Source: Deltaproteobacteria bacterium (GTDB lineage Bacteria > Desulfobacterota > JADFXK01). Taken from it: a stretch of DNA of 34,533 nt. The position numbers were made by a program, and so were the translations under genes. Location of the stretch: NCBI GenBank assembly GCA_015233625.1, contig JADFXK010000005.1, positions 1 through 34,533 on the forward strand, in the 5' to 3' direction. This document shows positions 25,640 through 34,533 of the stretch, in pieces. Positions within the stretch are counted from its first letter, which is position 1. The number at the start of each line of letters is the position of its first letter. The notes below the pieces were generated by a model that saw nothing but the letters and a program-made list of their open reading frames with translations, did no database searches and had not been told where the DNA came from.

Positions 25640-28252
25640 ATGAACGGCTGTTTATCCACCCTGTCTATTCGCACCAAGCTTCTCCTGGGGTATTCGCTCA
25701 TCTTCTTGGTCTCGATCAGTCTCGGGAACCTGATTATCTACCTGATCGTCAGGCATACCATCCAGACGAATATCGAGAAAGAACTCACCAACACCACCAA
25801 CATCATCTTGAACATGGTCAAGAGCGCGGCCGACGCCTCAATCAAGAACTACCTCCGCTCCGTGGCCGAAAAGAATCGTGACATCGTCAAATATTATTAC
25901 GAAGAGTATCAACAGGGAAAGATGAGCGAGGCCTCGGCCAAGGAGAAGGCCTCCGAGGTCCTTCTCTCTCAGCGCATAGGGCGAACCGGTTATATCTACT
26001 GCGTCGATAGTAAAGCCATCCTCCGCGTGCATCCTAAGATCAGCGGCGCCGACCTGTCTAAGGAGGAGTTTATCCGCCGGCAGATCCAGTCTAAGGAAGG
26101 CTACCTTGAGTATGATTGGGCTAATCCCGGCGATAAGACAAAGCGCCCCAAGGCTCTCTACATGACCTACTTCGGTCCCTGGGACTGGATCATCTCCGTC
26201 TCTTCTTACCGGGAGGAGTTCAAGGACCTCCTCAACGTGAGCGACTTCCGGGACAACATCCTGGCGGTGTCCTTCGGCAAGACCGGGTACTCCTTCGTCA
26301 TGGACACCAAAGGGAATCTGATTATCCATCCCAAGCTCCAGGGCCAAAATATTTACGACTCGAAGGACTCCGCCGGCCGTGAATTTATCAAAGATATCTG
26401 TGAGAAGAAGAACGGGAAGATCGTCTATCCGTGGCAGAACCCCGGAGAGACCAAGCCCCGGGAAAAACTGGTCATATTCAATTACATCCCCGAATTCGGC
26501 TGGATCGTGGCCTCCTCAGGCTATCTTGATGAGTTCAATGAACCCCTGCTGACGATCAGTTACGCCACGCTGCTGACCCTGGCCTTTGTCCTTCTTCTCG
26601 TCGTGCCGATCACGTGGTACATCAGCTCGTCGATCAACAAGTCGCTTCAGGATATTATGCGCGGCTTCTCCCAAGGGGCCAGGGGTGACTACTCCTATCG
26701 AATCAATACCGGCGGCGGGGTTGAGATCCGTCAACTTGCGTCGTACTACAACGACTTCATGGAAAAACTCTCGGTCTCCAATCAGAACCTCCAGGCGTCG
26801 GAAGGAAGATTCAGACTCCTTTTTGAAAACGCCGTCGAGGGTGTCTTCACCATGAGCCACGAAGGGAAGTTTCTCACGGTCAACCCATCCCTGGCCCGGA
26901 TGCTCGGCTATGATAGCCAGAACCTTCTTCTGAGCGAGGTCGCCGACGTCGGGCCAGCGGCCTACATTGAGGCGTCCGAACTGGAGCGCCTGATGTCTGA
27001 GCTTTCCCGCACGGGCATGGTCACCGGCTTCGAGACCACTTACCGGCGCCGCGACGGCTCTGCCATCTGGATGTTGGTCAATGCGCGAGCCTATACGGAC
27101 GCGGAGGGCTCGATTGCCACCATCGACGGTTTCTGCAGTGACATGACGGAAAGGAAAAAGGCGGATGAGGCCCGGAACAGGATCAAGGAGGAACTCGAGA
27201 ATCGCGTGGCCGAGCGGACCATGGAACTATCAAATTACATCGGACAGTTGGAACAACTAAATGTCCAGGAATCCCTTTTGCGGGAAATGGGCCAACTTCT
27301 TCAGGTCTGCCGCAACACCCGCGAATCGTACGCCATCGTCGACGAGTACGTGAACCGTTTCTTCCCGGATTACCGCGGAGTCCTTTGCCTTTTTGAAGCG
27401 ACGAAGAAAAGGCTCGAAACGGTCGTTTCGTGGGGGGCACCCGGAGGCATCGAGTCGGAGTTCACCCAGACCGACTGCTGGGCCCTCAGGCAGGGCAAAC
27501 CTTATAGCGTAGGCGACGGTGGCAATCGGCTCTTTTGCAGCCACGTTCACGAAAAAGAGTGCCGTGCCTACCTGTGTATGCCCATCATCGCCCAGGGTGA
27601 GATAGTCGGCCTGTTACACCTTCAATCCCTTCCGGATGGGGACGCAGACTGGAAAAGCCGGGCCGAGACCAGGGTGGGGCTCGTTAGTACGTTCACCAAC
27701 CATCTCGGCCTGGCCCTGGTCAACCTCAAACTCCAGGACAGACTGCGGGACCAATCTCTGCGAGATCCGCTCACCGGCCTCTACAACCGGCGGTTCATGG
27801 AGGAGTTCGCCACGCAGGAGATCTGGAGGGTCAAGCGTTACGGCACCCCGCTGTCCATGGCCCTGATAGACGTCGATCATTTTAAGAAATTCAATGACAC
27901 TCATGGGCACGACGCCGGAGACTTGGTGCTAAAGGAGTTGGCCAACCGTCTTAAGGATTACTGCCGTGAGAGTGACGTGGTCTGCCGGTTCGGCGGCGAG
28001 GAGTTCATCATCATTATGCCGTCCTGTCTCTTAGACGACGCCGCGGCCAAGGCCGACGGGCTGTGCAAGGAGATCAGGGAACGGTTGCGCATCTCCTACC
28101 GGAATGAGAATCTCACCGTGACCGTGTCTATTGGCGTGGCCTCCTGCCCAGTCCATGGCCTGAACATCGACGAGGTGGTGAAGGCGGCAGACAATGCCCT
28201 CTACCAGGCCAAGCACGGAGGCCGCGATAGGGTCGTCGCCGCAGAGATCTAA
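25640..28252 (+). CDS. Cache-HAMP-PAS-(GAF-like)-GGDEF diguanylate cyclase
   Basis: Two Cache-like segments (GRTGYIYCVDSKAILRVHP; GKTGYSFVMDTKGNLIIHP), PAS (FRLLFENAVEGVFTM), RDPLTGLYNRRFMEE, CRFGGEEFIIIMPS with RESD I-site. Confidence 0.92.
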   Translation: MNGCLSTLSIRTKLLLGYSLIFLVSISLGNLIIYLIVRHTIQTNIEKELTNTTNIILNMVKSAADASIKNYLRSVAEKNRDIVKYYYEEYQQGKMSEASAKEKASEVLLSQRIGRTGYIYCVDSKAILRVHPKISGADLSKEEFIRRQIQSKEGYLEYDWANPGDKTKRPKALYMTYFGPWDWIISVSSYREEFKDLLNVSDFRDNILAVSFGKTGYSFVMDTKGNLIIHPKLQGQNIYDSKDSAGREFIKDICEKKNGKIVYPWQNPGETKPREKLVIFNYIPEFGWIVASSGYLDEFNEPLLTISYATLLTLAFVLLLVVPITWYISSSINKSLQDIMRGFSQGARGDYSYRINTGGGVEIRQLASYYNDFMEKLSVSNQNLQASEGRFRLLFENAVEGVFTMSHEGKFLTVNPSLARMLGYDSQNLLLSEVADVGPAAYIEASELERLMSELSRTGMVTGFETTYRRRDGSAIWMLVNARAYTDAEGSIATIDGFCSDMTERKKADEARNRIKEELENRVAERTMELSNYIGQLEQLNVQESLLREMGQLLQVCRNTRESYAIVDEYVNRFFPDYRGVLCLFEATKKRLETVVSWGAPGGIESEFTQTDCWALRQGKPYSVGDGGNRLFCSHVHEKECRAYLCMPIIAQGEIVGLLHLQSLPDGDADWKSRAETRVGLVSTFTNHLGLALVNLKLQDRLRDQSLRDPLTGLYNRRFMEEFATQEIWRVKRYGTPLSMALIDVDHFKKFNDTHGHDAGDLVLKELANRLKDYCRESDVVCRFGGEEFIIIMPSCLLDDAAAKADGLCKEIRERLRISYRNENLTVTVSIGVASCPVHGLNIDEVVKAADNALYQAKHGGRDRVVAAEI

Positions 28253-28356
28253 GTCTCTTTCCCCCGCCCGCTGAAATTAGACTGCCAGCCTAAACTGGAC
28301 GCCGCCGGTCGGAAGGGCTGAGACACGTAAAGACGGAGCCATAAAGGAGTGAATAC

Positions 28357-28890
28357 GTGATAATCGATCAATTCTTGCCAGACTACGATGTAAGTGCGTC
28401 GTACCATATAAGCGTTCAAGCGCCTATCGACACCGTATATTCGGTAGCCCGTTCTTTAAACATGCGTGAGTCCTGGATAGTCCGGTGGCTCTTCAAATTG
28501 CGCAGACTCCCCGGATCCGGCCTGACCCTGGACGGTATGCTGAAATGGGGGTTTGTTTTACTGGCCGACCAGCCGTCGCAAGAATTTGTGTTTGGGTTAA
28601 TCGGTCGCTTCTGGACCTCTACGCCTCAGCTTCAGTCCGTCACTTCCGATGCTTTTGTCAGATTCGACCGGCCGGGATTTGCCAAGGCGGCGGGAAATAT
28701 GGCGTTTATCCCCCAGTCCGATGGGAGCGTTCGAGTCACGACGGAAACCCGCGTTTTAGGTCTGGATAAGGCCAGCCGCCGTCGTTTTCGGATATATTGG
28801 TTGTTGATTAGTCCCTTCAGCGGCCTGGTCCGCAAAGAATGGCTCCGGCTAATCAAGGAGCAGGCCGAGGCCCTGTCCGGGCACAAATGA
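28357..28890 (+). CDS. SRPBCC/START-like domain protein
   Basis: VSASYHISVQAPIDTVYSVARSLNMRESW..., SDGSVRVTTETRVLGLDKASRRRFRIYWLLISPFSGLVRKEWL. Confidence 0.7.
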   Translation: MIIDQFLPDYDVSASYHISVQAPIDTVYSVARSLNMRESWIVRWLFKLRRLPGSGLTLDGMLKWGFVLLADQPSQEFVFGLIGRFWTSTPQLQSVTSDAFVRFDRPGFAKAAGNMAFIPQSDGSVRVTTETRVLGLDKASRRRFRIYWLLISPFSGLVRKEWLRLIKEQAEALSGHK

Positions 28891-28963
28891 CTGGCCACAA
28901 ATAAAGCGGATACGCACAGACCATAGGCAAAAAAAGACCCCGTCCGGGCTTCGGCGCACGCAT

Positions 28964-29833
28964 ATGGCGCTGTCGAAACAAGTCAAAAATATGGCAAAAG
29001 ATATGCAAAATAGAAGAAACCATTATTTTAAAGATGGAAAGCCACAGCACGAACTCTCGTATTGTGCGTTTCTGGATGTCCTTGGGTTCTCGGACAGAAT
29101 AAAAGATAGCTTTAGTGGGAAAAATCCTAATGCCTTGCTTGAAAAATTCCATAAGATTTTGTCCGACCGAATTGAGGCTCTCAATGCTCACACATCTTTT
29201 CTATATTTCAAGGCATTCACTGACAACGTAATTTTAGCTTGCCCCCAATTCACTGAAGATCTTGAGTCAGAATTCGGGTTTATCCTTGGGTCAATTTCTG
29301 AATATCAGTATATAATGGCGCTGGAAGGTTTTTTTATACGTGGAGGTCTATCTATAGGTCCATTATTCATGGATGAAAATTGTGTATACGGTCCTGCGCT
29401 GTTGAGCGCGTATGAGCTTGAAAGTAAACATGCGGTGCACCCAATTGTGGTATTATCGAACGACGTGAAGGATCTCGTACTTTCTCATGTTAACTACTAT
29501 GCAATAAAAAAAGAAGCCCCACAAAATAGAGATGCTTGGGTAAATTCCGACGGTCGGTTCTTCTTGAATTACCTGTCAGAGTGCATTATAGATAGTGGAG
29601 ATGACGAATTTGTGGATTGGGATTCTTTGAGCATGCATGCTCGCAACATCGAGAAATGTCTCAAACAACACTATGGAAACTCGACAGTTTTCTCGAAGTA
29701 CGCGTGGCTAGCTAATTACCATAATCAGTTTTGCGAAACAGTGTCAGACTTCGACGGTTTTACTTCATCGGTCGAGATATCGGCCCAGGAGTATTCAATT
29801 AAACTCAGGAAAATATCGGAGCTTGATTTATAA
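28964..29833 (+). CDS. Class III nucleotide cyclase-like domain protein (orphan)
   Basis: FLDVLGFSDRI, YFKAFTDNVILACP, IRGGLSIGPLFMDENCVYGPALLSAYELES resemble class III cyclase motif order. Confidence 0.55.
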   Translation: MALSKQVKNMAKDMQNRRNHYFKDGKPQHELSYCAFLDVLGFSDRIKDSFSGKNPNALLEKFHKILSDRIEALNAHTSFLYFKAFTDNVILACPQFTEDLESEFGFILGSISEYQYIMALEGFFIRGGLSIGPLFMDENCVYGPALLSAYELESKHAVHPIVVLSNDVKDLVLSHVNYYAIKKEAPQNRDAWVNSDGRFFLNYLSECIIDSGDDEFVDWDSLSMHARNIEKCLKQHYGNSTVFSKYAWLANYHNQFCETVSDFDGFTSSVEISAQEYSIKLRKISELDL

Positions 29834-30133
29834 AGAGCACTCGAGCCATGACTGGGCAAAGCTGCCAGCAAGGTAAGCACGTTCTCGGAGCCTGCGACAG
29901 GGGAGTCGGCTTGACGCAGCGTGCCAGGGAGGGAAAATGCTTTTCGGAGCAGGAAGATTCAATGCCGAACAAATGATCAACCCCGTCCGAGCTTCCAACA
30001 CGCCCAAGGCGGTATCGAGATAAATCGAACGGGGCGTAAGTACCTTTAAATCTAAGAATATCGCCCATCACCGGATTGCTGACAGGGGTAATTCAATTTA
30101 TTCCACTAATTCCACCCGACGCCCAACCTCACA

Positions 30134-31843
30134 TCACATGGGGATAATCATGGGCAATATCATGGGCCGGCGTTTTAAGACGTTGTAGAAGAATTTGCGG
30201 ACTTCGCGGCGGATTTCATTTTCTATTTCCAACCAGTCGAACTCACCTTTCTCGTGAAAGCGTTCAAACACCTCGATCACAATACAGCGGGAATCTTCCA
30301 GCAGATCTTGTTTCATCCCCTCAAAGATAAAGCCGCGGGACAGGACATCCGGACCGTTAAGAATCGCTCCGGTCAGGTTGTCCACCACCGTCACGAACAC
30401 GACCATCCCGTCGGCCGATAGGAAGTGCCGGTCGCGCAGAACAATCTCGCCCACATCGCCTATGCCTTTGCCGTCAACCAGGACCCGGCCCACGGGTACG
30501 CTTCCGGTGATGGCCGCGTCGCCTTGATGGTCGAAGGTGATGACGTTTCCGTTATGGGCTATCAGCACCCGTCCGGCCGGGATGCCGGTAGACCGGGCGA
30601 GCTGGGCGTGCTTGACCAGGTGCCGGTACTCGCCATGGATGGGGACAAAGTACTTGGGGCGGGTCAAGGTTAAGAGCAACTTCAGTTCTTCCTGGTAGGC
30701 ATGGCCCGAAGTGTGGATATGGGACACCTTCTCGTAAACGACTTCCGACCCGCGGCGGTAGAGGCTGTTGATGATATCGGAGATGGCCTTCTCGTTGCCG
30801 GGAATGAATTTGGATGACAGAATTACCGTATCCCCACGCTTGATCTTAACGTACTTATGATCATCCACTGCCATCCGGGTCAAAGCCGACATGGGTTCGC
30901 CCTGGGAGCCGGTGGTGACGATAATTATGCGCTCATCCGGATAATTTCGGATTTCACCGATATTTATTTCCATGCCGGATGGGATTTTCAGGTAACCCAG
31001 ATCCTTGGCAATGCGCATGTTGACGTGCATGCTCTTGCCGTTAAAGGCAATCTTTCGGTTGAATTCTCGGGCGACGTTGACGACCTGCTGAATGCGCTGG
31101 ATATTGGAGGCAAAGACGGCCACTACGATGCGGCCCTTGCATTCTCGGAAGATGTCCTTGAAAGTGGCGGCCAGGATATTCTCCGAAGGCGAGTATCCTT
31201 CTCGTTCCACATTGGTCGAGTCCGAAAGCAAGGCCAGGACCCCGGATTCTCCGTAGGTAGCGAATCGGCCCAAATCGGTCAAACGTCCGTCTATGGGGGT
31301 CTGGTCGATTTTAAAGTCACCGGAATGAATTATTGTGCCCACCGGTGAGCTGATGGCCAGTCCCACTCCATCCATGATGCTATGGTTGACATGGAGACAT
31401 TCGATTGAAAAGGGATCGATCCGAATGATCCCGCGGGGGGCGATCAAGCGCAAAGGTACCACATCTTCCAGCCGGTGTTCCTGGAGTTTGATCTTCAGGA
31501 TTTCCAAGGTCAGCCGGGTGCCATAAATAGGCGCCTGAATGTGCTTGATCAGGAACGGAATAGCTCCGATATGATCTTCATGCCCGTGAGTCAGGATGAC
31601 GGCCTTTATTTTACTTTGATTTTCCTTGAGGTAGGTGATGTCGGGGATAACTACATCGACCCCCAACATGTGTTCCTCCGGGAACATCAGTCCGGCATCA
31701 ATCAGGATGATGGTGTCTTCATATTGGATCACCATCATGTTTAGGCCGATTTCACCCAAACCGCCCAAGGGGATGATCTTCAAGGCGGCCTCCGGTCGGC
31801 CGGGATCGGGCTGATTTTGTGTCAATTGGTTTGGATAGCTCAT
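30134..31843 (-). CDS. rnj: Ribonuclease J
   Basis: LGGLGEIGLNMMVIQYED, VILTHGHEDHIGAIPFL, TTGSQGEPMSALTRMA, HTSGHAYQEELKLLLTLTRPKYFVPIHGEYRHLVKHA. Confidence 0.95.
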   Translation of the reverse strand: MSYPNQLTQNQPDPGRPEAALKIIPLGGLGEIGLNMMVIQYEDTIILIDAGLMFPEEHMLGVDVVIPDITYLKENQSKIKAVILTHGHEDHIGAIPFLIKHIQAPIYGTRLTLEILKIKLQEHRLEDVVPLRLIAPRGIIRIDPFSIECLHVNHSIMDGVGLAISSPVGTIIHSGDFKIDQTPIDGRLTDLGRFATYGESGVLALLSDSTNVEREGYSPSENILAATFKDIFRECKGRIVVAVFASNIQRIQQVVNVAREFNRKIAFNGKSMHVNMRIAKDLGYLKIPSGMEINIGEIRNYPDERIIIVTTGSQGEPMSALTRMAVDDHKYVKIKRGDTVILSSKFIPGNEKAISDIINSLYRRGSEVVYEKVSHIHTSGHAYQEELKLLLTLTRPKYFVPIHGEYRHLVKHAQLARSTGIPAGRVLIAHNGNVITFDHQGDAAITGSVPVGRVLVDGKGIGDVGEIVLRDRHFLSADGMVVFVTVVDNLTGAILNGPDVLSRGFIFEGMKQDLLEDSRCIVIEVFERFHEKGEFDWLEIENEIRREVRKFFYNVLKRRPMILPMIIPM

Positions 31844-32574
31844 AAATAATTCTTATCTATTTTCTCGAGGATGGCCGCCTTGACCCGATCAGCTACCTCA
31901 TAGCGTTGTTTATAACTCAATCCCGCAGTTTCGATGGGGCGGCCCAAGGCCACCTTAATCCGACCGGGGCGGAGACAGAGAGTCTTGCCGGGCAGCACCC
32001 GGGCGCTGCCGGAAATGCCGACGGGGACAATGGGCCGCTTTGATTTGATGGCCAGCAGGAAACCGCCGGGTTTGAACGGCAAGAGTTGTCCGTCAAGGGA
32101 CCGGGTGCCTTCGGGGAAGATAATCACGGAAGTGCCTTGCTGAACCTTTTTAGCAGCCAGTTCGAGGCTTTGCATGGCGGATTTTTTGTTACCTCGGTCA
32201 ATCGGGATGTAGCCGGTACTGGCCATGAACCTGCCGAAGCAGGGGATGTCGAATAGTTCCTTTTTAGCCAGCCAGCGAAATTGGACTGGAAGGTATCCCT
32301 GGAGCACAATGATGTCTAAGGCGCTTTGATGATTGGAAGCGTAGACGTACGATTGTTCAGGATCGATGTTTTCCAGCCCTTCTAATATGACATCAATGCC
32401 GGCGGCCAGGCCGATCAAACGGCCCCAAAGTTGGGCCAACCTGTGACATTTATTGCCATTCTTATCGACTACCGAGACAAAAAGGATGATGCAGCCGATA
32501 ACCAGAGTGCCTAAGATCACAGTCATGATAGCCCAGACACGGCGAAAGATAAATTGATTACATTGATTAGACAT
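31840..32574 (-). CDS. plsC: 1-acyl-sn-glycerol-3-phosphate acyltransferase
   Basis: YASNHQSALDIIVLQG (HX4D), IIFPEGTRSLDGQLLPFKPGGFLLAIKSKRPIVPVGISGS. Confidence 0.92.
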   Translation of the reverse strand: MSNQCNQFIFRRVWAIMTVILGTLVIGCIILFVSVVDKNGNKCHRLAQLWGRLIGLAAGIDVILEGLENIDPEQSYVYASNHQSALDIIVLQGYLPVQFRWLAKKELFDIPCFGRFMASTGYIPIDRGNKKSAMQSLELAAKKVQQGTSVIIFPEGTRSLDGQLLPFKPGGFLLAIKSKRPIVPVGISGSARVLPGKTLCLRPGRIKVALGRPIETAGLSYKQRYEVADRVKAAILEKIDKNYL

Positions 32575-33168
32575 AATTAGCCAGAATTCCCAAGTATAGT
32601 CAGCAGGCTGAAGACTAAAAAACTTATGTTTATGTTAATGCCCAGAAAAGACCCAAAAGGGCCCGGTTGGTTAGCCCAATCCCGTAGGGCTAGGGATCAG
32701 TCTGGGAATACTTTTAATTAATTTAATAAGTTATCCCAAGGTCGGAGGCGCTCTGGACCGGGTGGGCCGGAAAAAAATAACCGCACGCATTGTACCACAA
32801 CCTATGCCCCGGTGGTCAACAAATATTTCGCTTGACAGGCAACGTAATTGCCTTCGGGGTATCCACCTGATCCTGTCCCATTTGCCGTCTGGGGCAAAAT
32901 TTTTCGCTTCAGCTTGGCTGGCTTTTCTGCTAAGATTGTCTGGATTAGGTTTGAAGCCCCATTTCAGTGGGCGAGACCAGGTTTCGGATGCTGGGGGGGG
33001 CCGATGTGCCCGCGCCGATGGCCGATGGCCGATGATCCGATAATGGATATGAAATCTTTGTCACATCGCCTGGTTAGTCTGGCCATAAGCAATGGCGAGA
33101 CTTGGCGAGATCCAGACAACGAAGTGGCCAACACTTGATAATTTAAACTAAAATAGGTCGAACCGAAA

Positions 33169-34533
33169 ATGAACGAACTGGTCATTCTCTTGGCGCCCAG
33201 GACGCTGGCCGTCAGAAATCGGATTAAGTACCGCAGCAAATCCACCGGCTCTAAACTGGCCTTCATGGGAATGATCGGCGCGGCCTTCTGGGCTCTAATC
33301 TTTTATGTCTTCTATCGGGTGTTGGGATACTTCCAGGGGGTGGAGGACTTCGGGGACGTGCTGGCCTACAAGCTCTTGTCCGTCGTCATTCTAACCTTTT
33401 TTTCCGTTCTCATATTTTCCAATGTGGTGGCCGCCATCTCCACTTTTTTCCTGGCCAAGGACCTGGAACTGGTTCATGCCACTCCGGCTTCCCGTGAAGG
33501 TATTTTCTGGTCTCGCTGGGTCAATACCATTGTTGACAGTTCCTGGATGGTCTTGATTTTCGGCGCGCCCGTGTTTCTGGCCTACGGCGTCGTTTACTCG
33601 GCTGGACTTGGCTTCTATCTGACCTTGCTATCGGTGTTCCTCACTTTGATTATGATTTCTTCGGCCCTGGGGGTGTTAGTGGTGCAGGCCTTGGTCAACG
33701 TCTTCCCGGCCAGAAGGATGCGGGATATACTATTTTTTCTCGGGATCGTGGCGGCCATATTAGTTTACTTTTTGTTTCGCTTCATTCGCCCCGAACGGCT
33801 GGTCAATCCCGAAGGCTTCGCCACCATGGTCTTATATTTTAGGGAAATGAAGGGCGTTCACTCTGTCTTCTTGCCCAGCCATTGGGTGACGGAAACACTC
33901 TGGGGGATGCTGTCTCCGGAAATGGGAGCCCAAACGTTTTTCCATCTGCTACTTTGGTCCACCACCCTGGCCTTGATCGTGATTACGACCTGGGTGGGAG
34001 GCTGGTTGTACCATTTGGGTTGGTCTCGATCATTGGAGGGGAAGAAATCCCGGCGCCTGGGGAGGTCATTCTTGGACGGGGCAGCCGGTATCTTTACCTT
34101 TTATTTAAGGCCTGATATCAGGTCGGTTATCCAAAAAGATTTTAAGACATTTTTTCGGGACAACAATCAATGGTCGCAGCTTTTTTTGTTGGCCGCACTG
34201 GTGGTGGTGTACCTATACAATTTTAGTGTCTTGCCGGTGGACATTGCAGCCGCCCAATCTTACTACCTGGTGAATCTGCTGGCTTTCTTGAATCTAGGCC
34301 TGGCCGGTTTTGTCCTGGCAGCCGTGGCGGTAAGATTTGTCTTTCCGGTGGTCAGCCTGGAAGGGCCGGCCTTCTGGCTGATCAGAAGTTCTCCAATGTC
34401 AATTAAGAAGTTTCTTTGGGGCAAATTTTGGGCCTATTTGCCACCTCTGCTCATCTTGGCTGAGGTGCTGACGTTGGTGACCAACCGGATGCTGAACGTG
34501 TCCTCAGCCATGAACTGGTTGTCGGCCGTGACC
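33169..34533 (+). CDS. Polytopic membrane protein, putative ABC exporter permease (3' truncated by the window edge)
   Basis: Uninterrupted 455-codon frame from ATG 33169 to the window end, absent from the ORF track; hydrophobic segments e.g. LAFMGMIGAAFWALIFYVFYRVLGY, LLSVFLTLIMISSALGVLVVQALVNVFPARRMRDILFFLGIVAAILVYFLF. Confidence 0.75.
   Translation, partial: MNELVILLAPRTLAVRNRIKYRSKSTGSKLAFMGMIGAAFWALIFYVFYRVLGYFQGVEDFGDVLAYKLLSVVILTFFSVLIFSNVVAAISTFFLAKDLELVHATPASREGIFWSRWVNTIVDSSWMVLIFGAPVFLAYGVVYSAGLGFYLTLLSVFLTLIMISSALGVLVVQALVNVFPARRMRDILFFLGIVAAILVYFLFRFIRPERLVNPEGFATMVLYFREMKGVHSVFLPSHWVTETLWGMLSPEMGAQTFFHLLLWSTTLALIVITTWVGGWLYHLGWSRSLEGKKSRRLGRSFLDGAAGIFTFYLRPDIRSVIQKDFKTFFRDNNQWSQLFLLAALVVVYLYNFSVLPVDIAAAQSYYLVNLLAFLNLGLAGFVLAAVAVRFVFPVVSLEGPAFWLIRSSPMSIKKFLWGKFWAYLPPLLILAEVLTLVTNRMLNVSSAMNWLSAVT

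Overview
This 34.5 kb window looks like chromosomal DNA from a Desulfobacterota/deltaproteobacteria-like organism; the taxonomy is inferred from gene content only. A housekeeping block at about 1.5-11.3 kb, minus strand, encodes a SufC/SufB pair, a biotin ligase, a J-domain protein, LptD, FolC and a UvrD/Rep helicase. A second block at about 30.1-32.6 kb encodes RNase J and a PlsC-type acyltransferase, followed by a truncated ABC-type membrane permease that runs off the right edge and is absent from the ORF track. Between them, about 11.5-30 kb is accessory-like. It contains two uncharacterised genes behind a structured leader, and a translationally coupled AAA ATPase plus small protein with a PD-(D/E)XK-like motif, which is a candidate defence-like module. 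It also holds a flavin-binding PPOX protein, a zinc-finger/pentapeptide-repeat/TM protein with internal DNA repeats, an APH-like kinase/HAD phosphatase pair and two palindromic repeat elements. Further right are an EF-hand repeat protein divergent from a CpxRA-like two-component system with CpxR-like half-sites between them, a Cache-HAMP-PAS-GGDEF protein, and an AT-rich class III cyclase-like gene bracketed by an imperfect 16-bp direct repeat. No tRNA, rRNA, CRISPR array or intact transposase was recognised.
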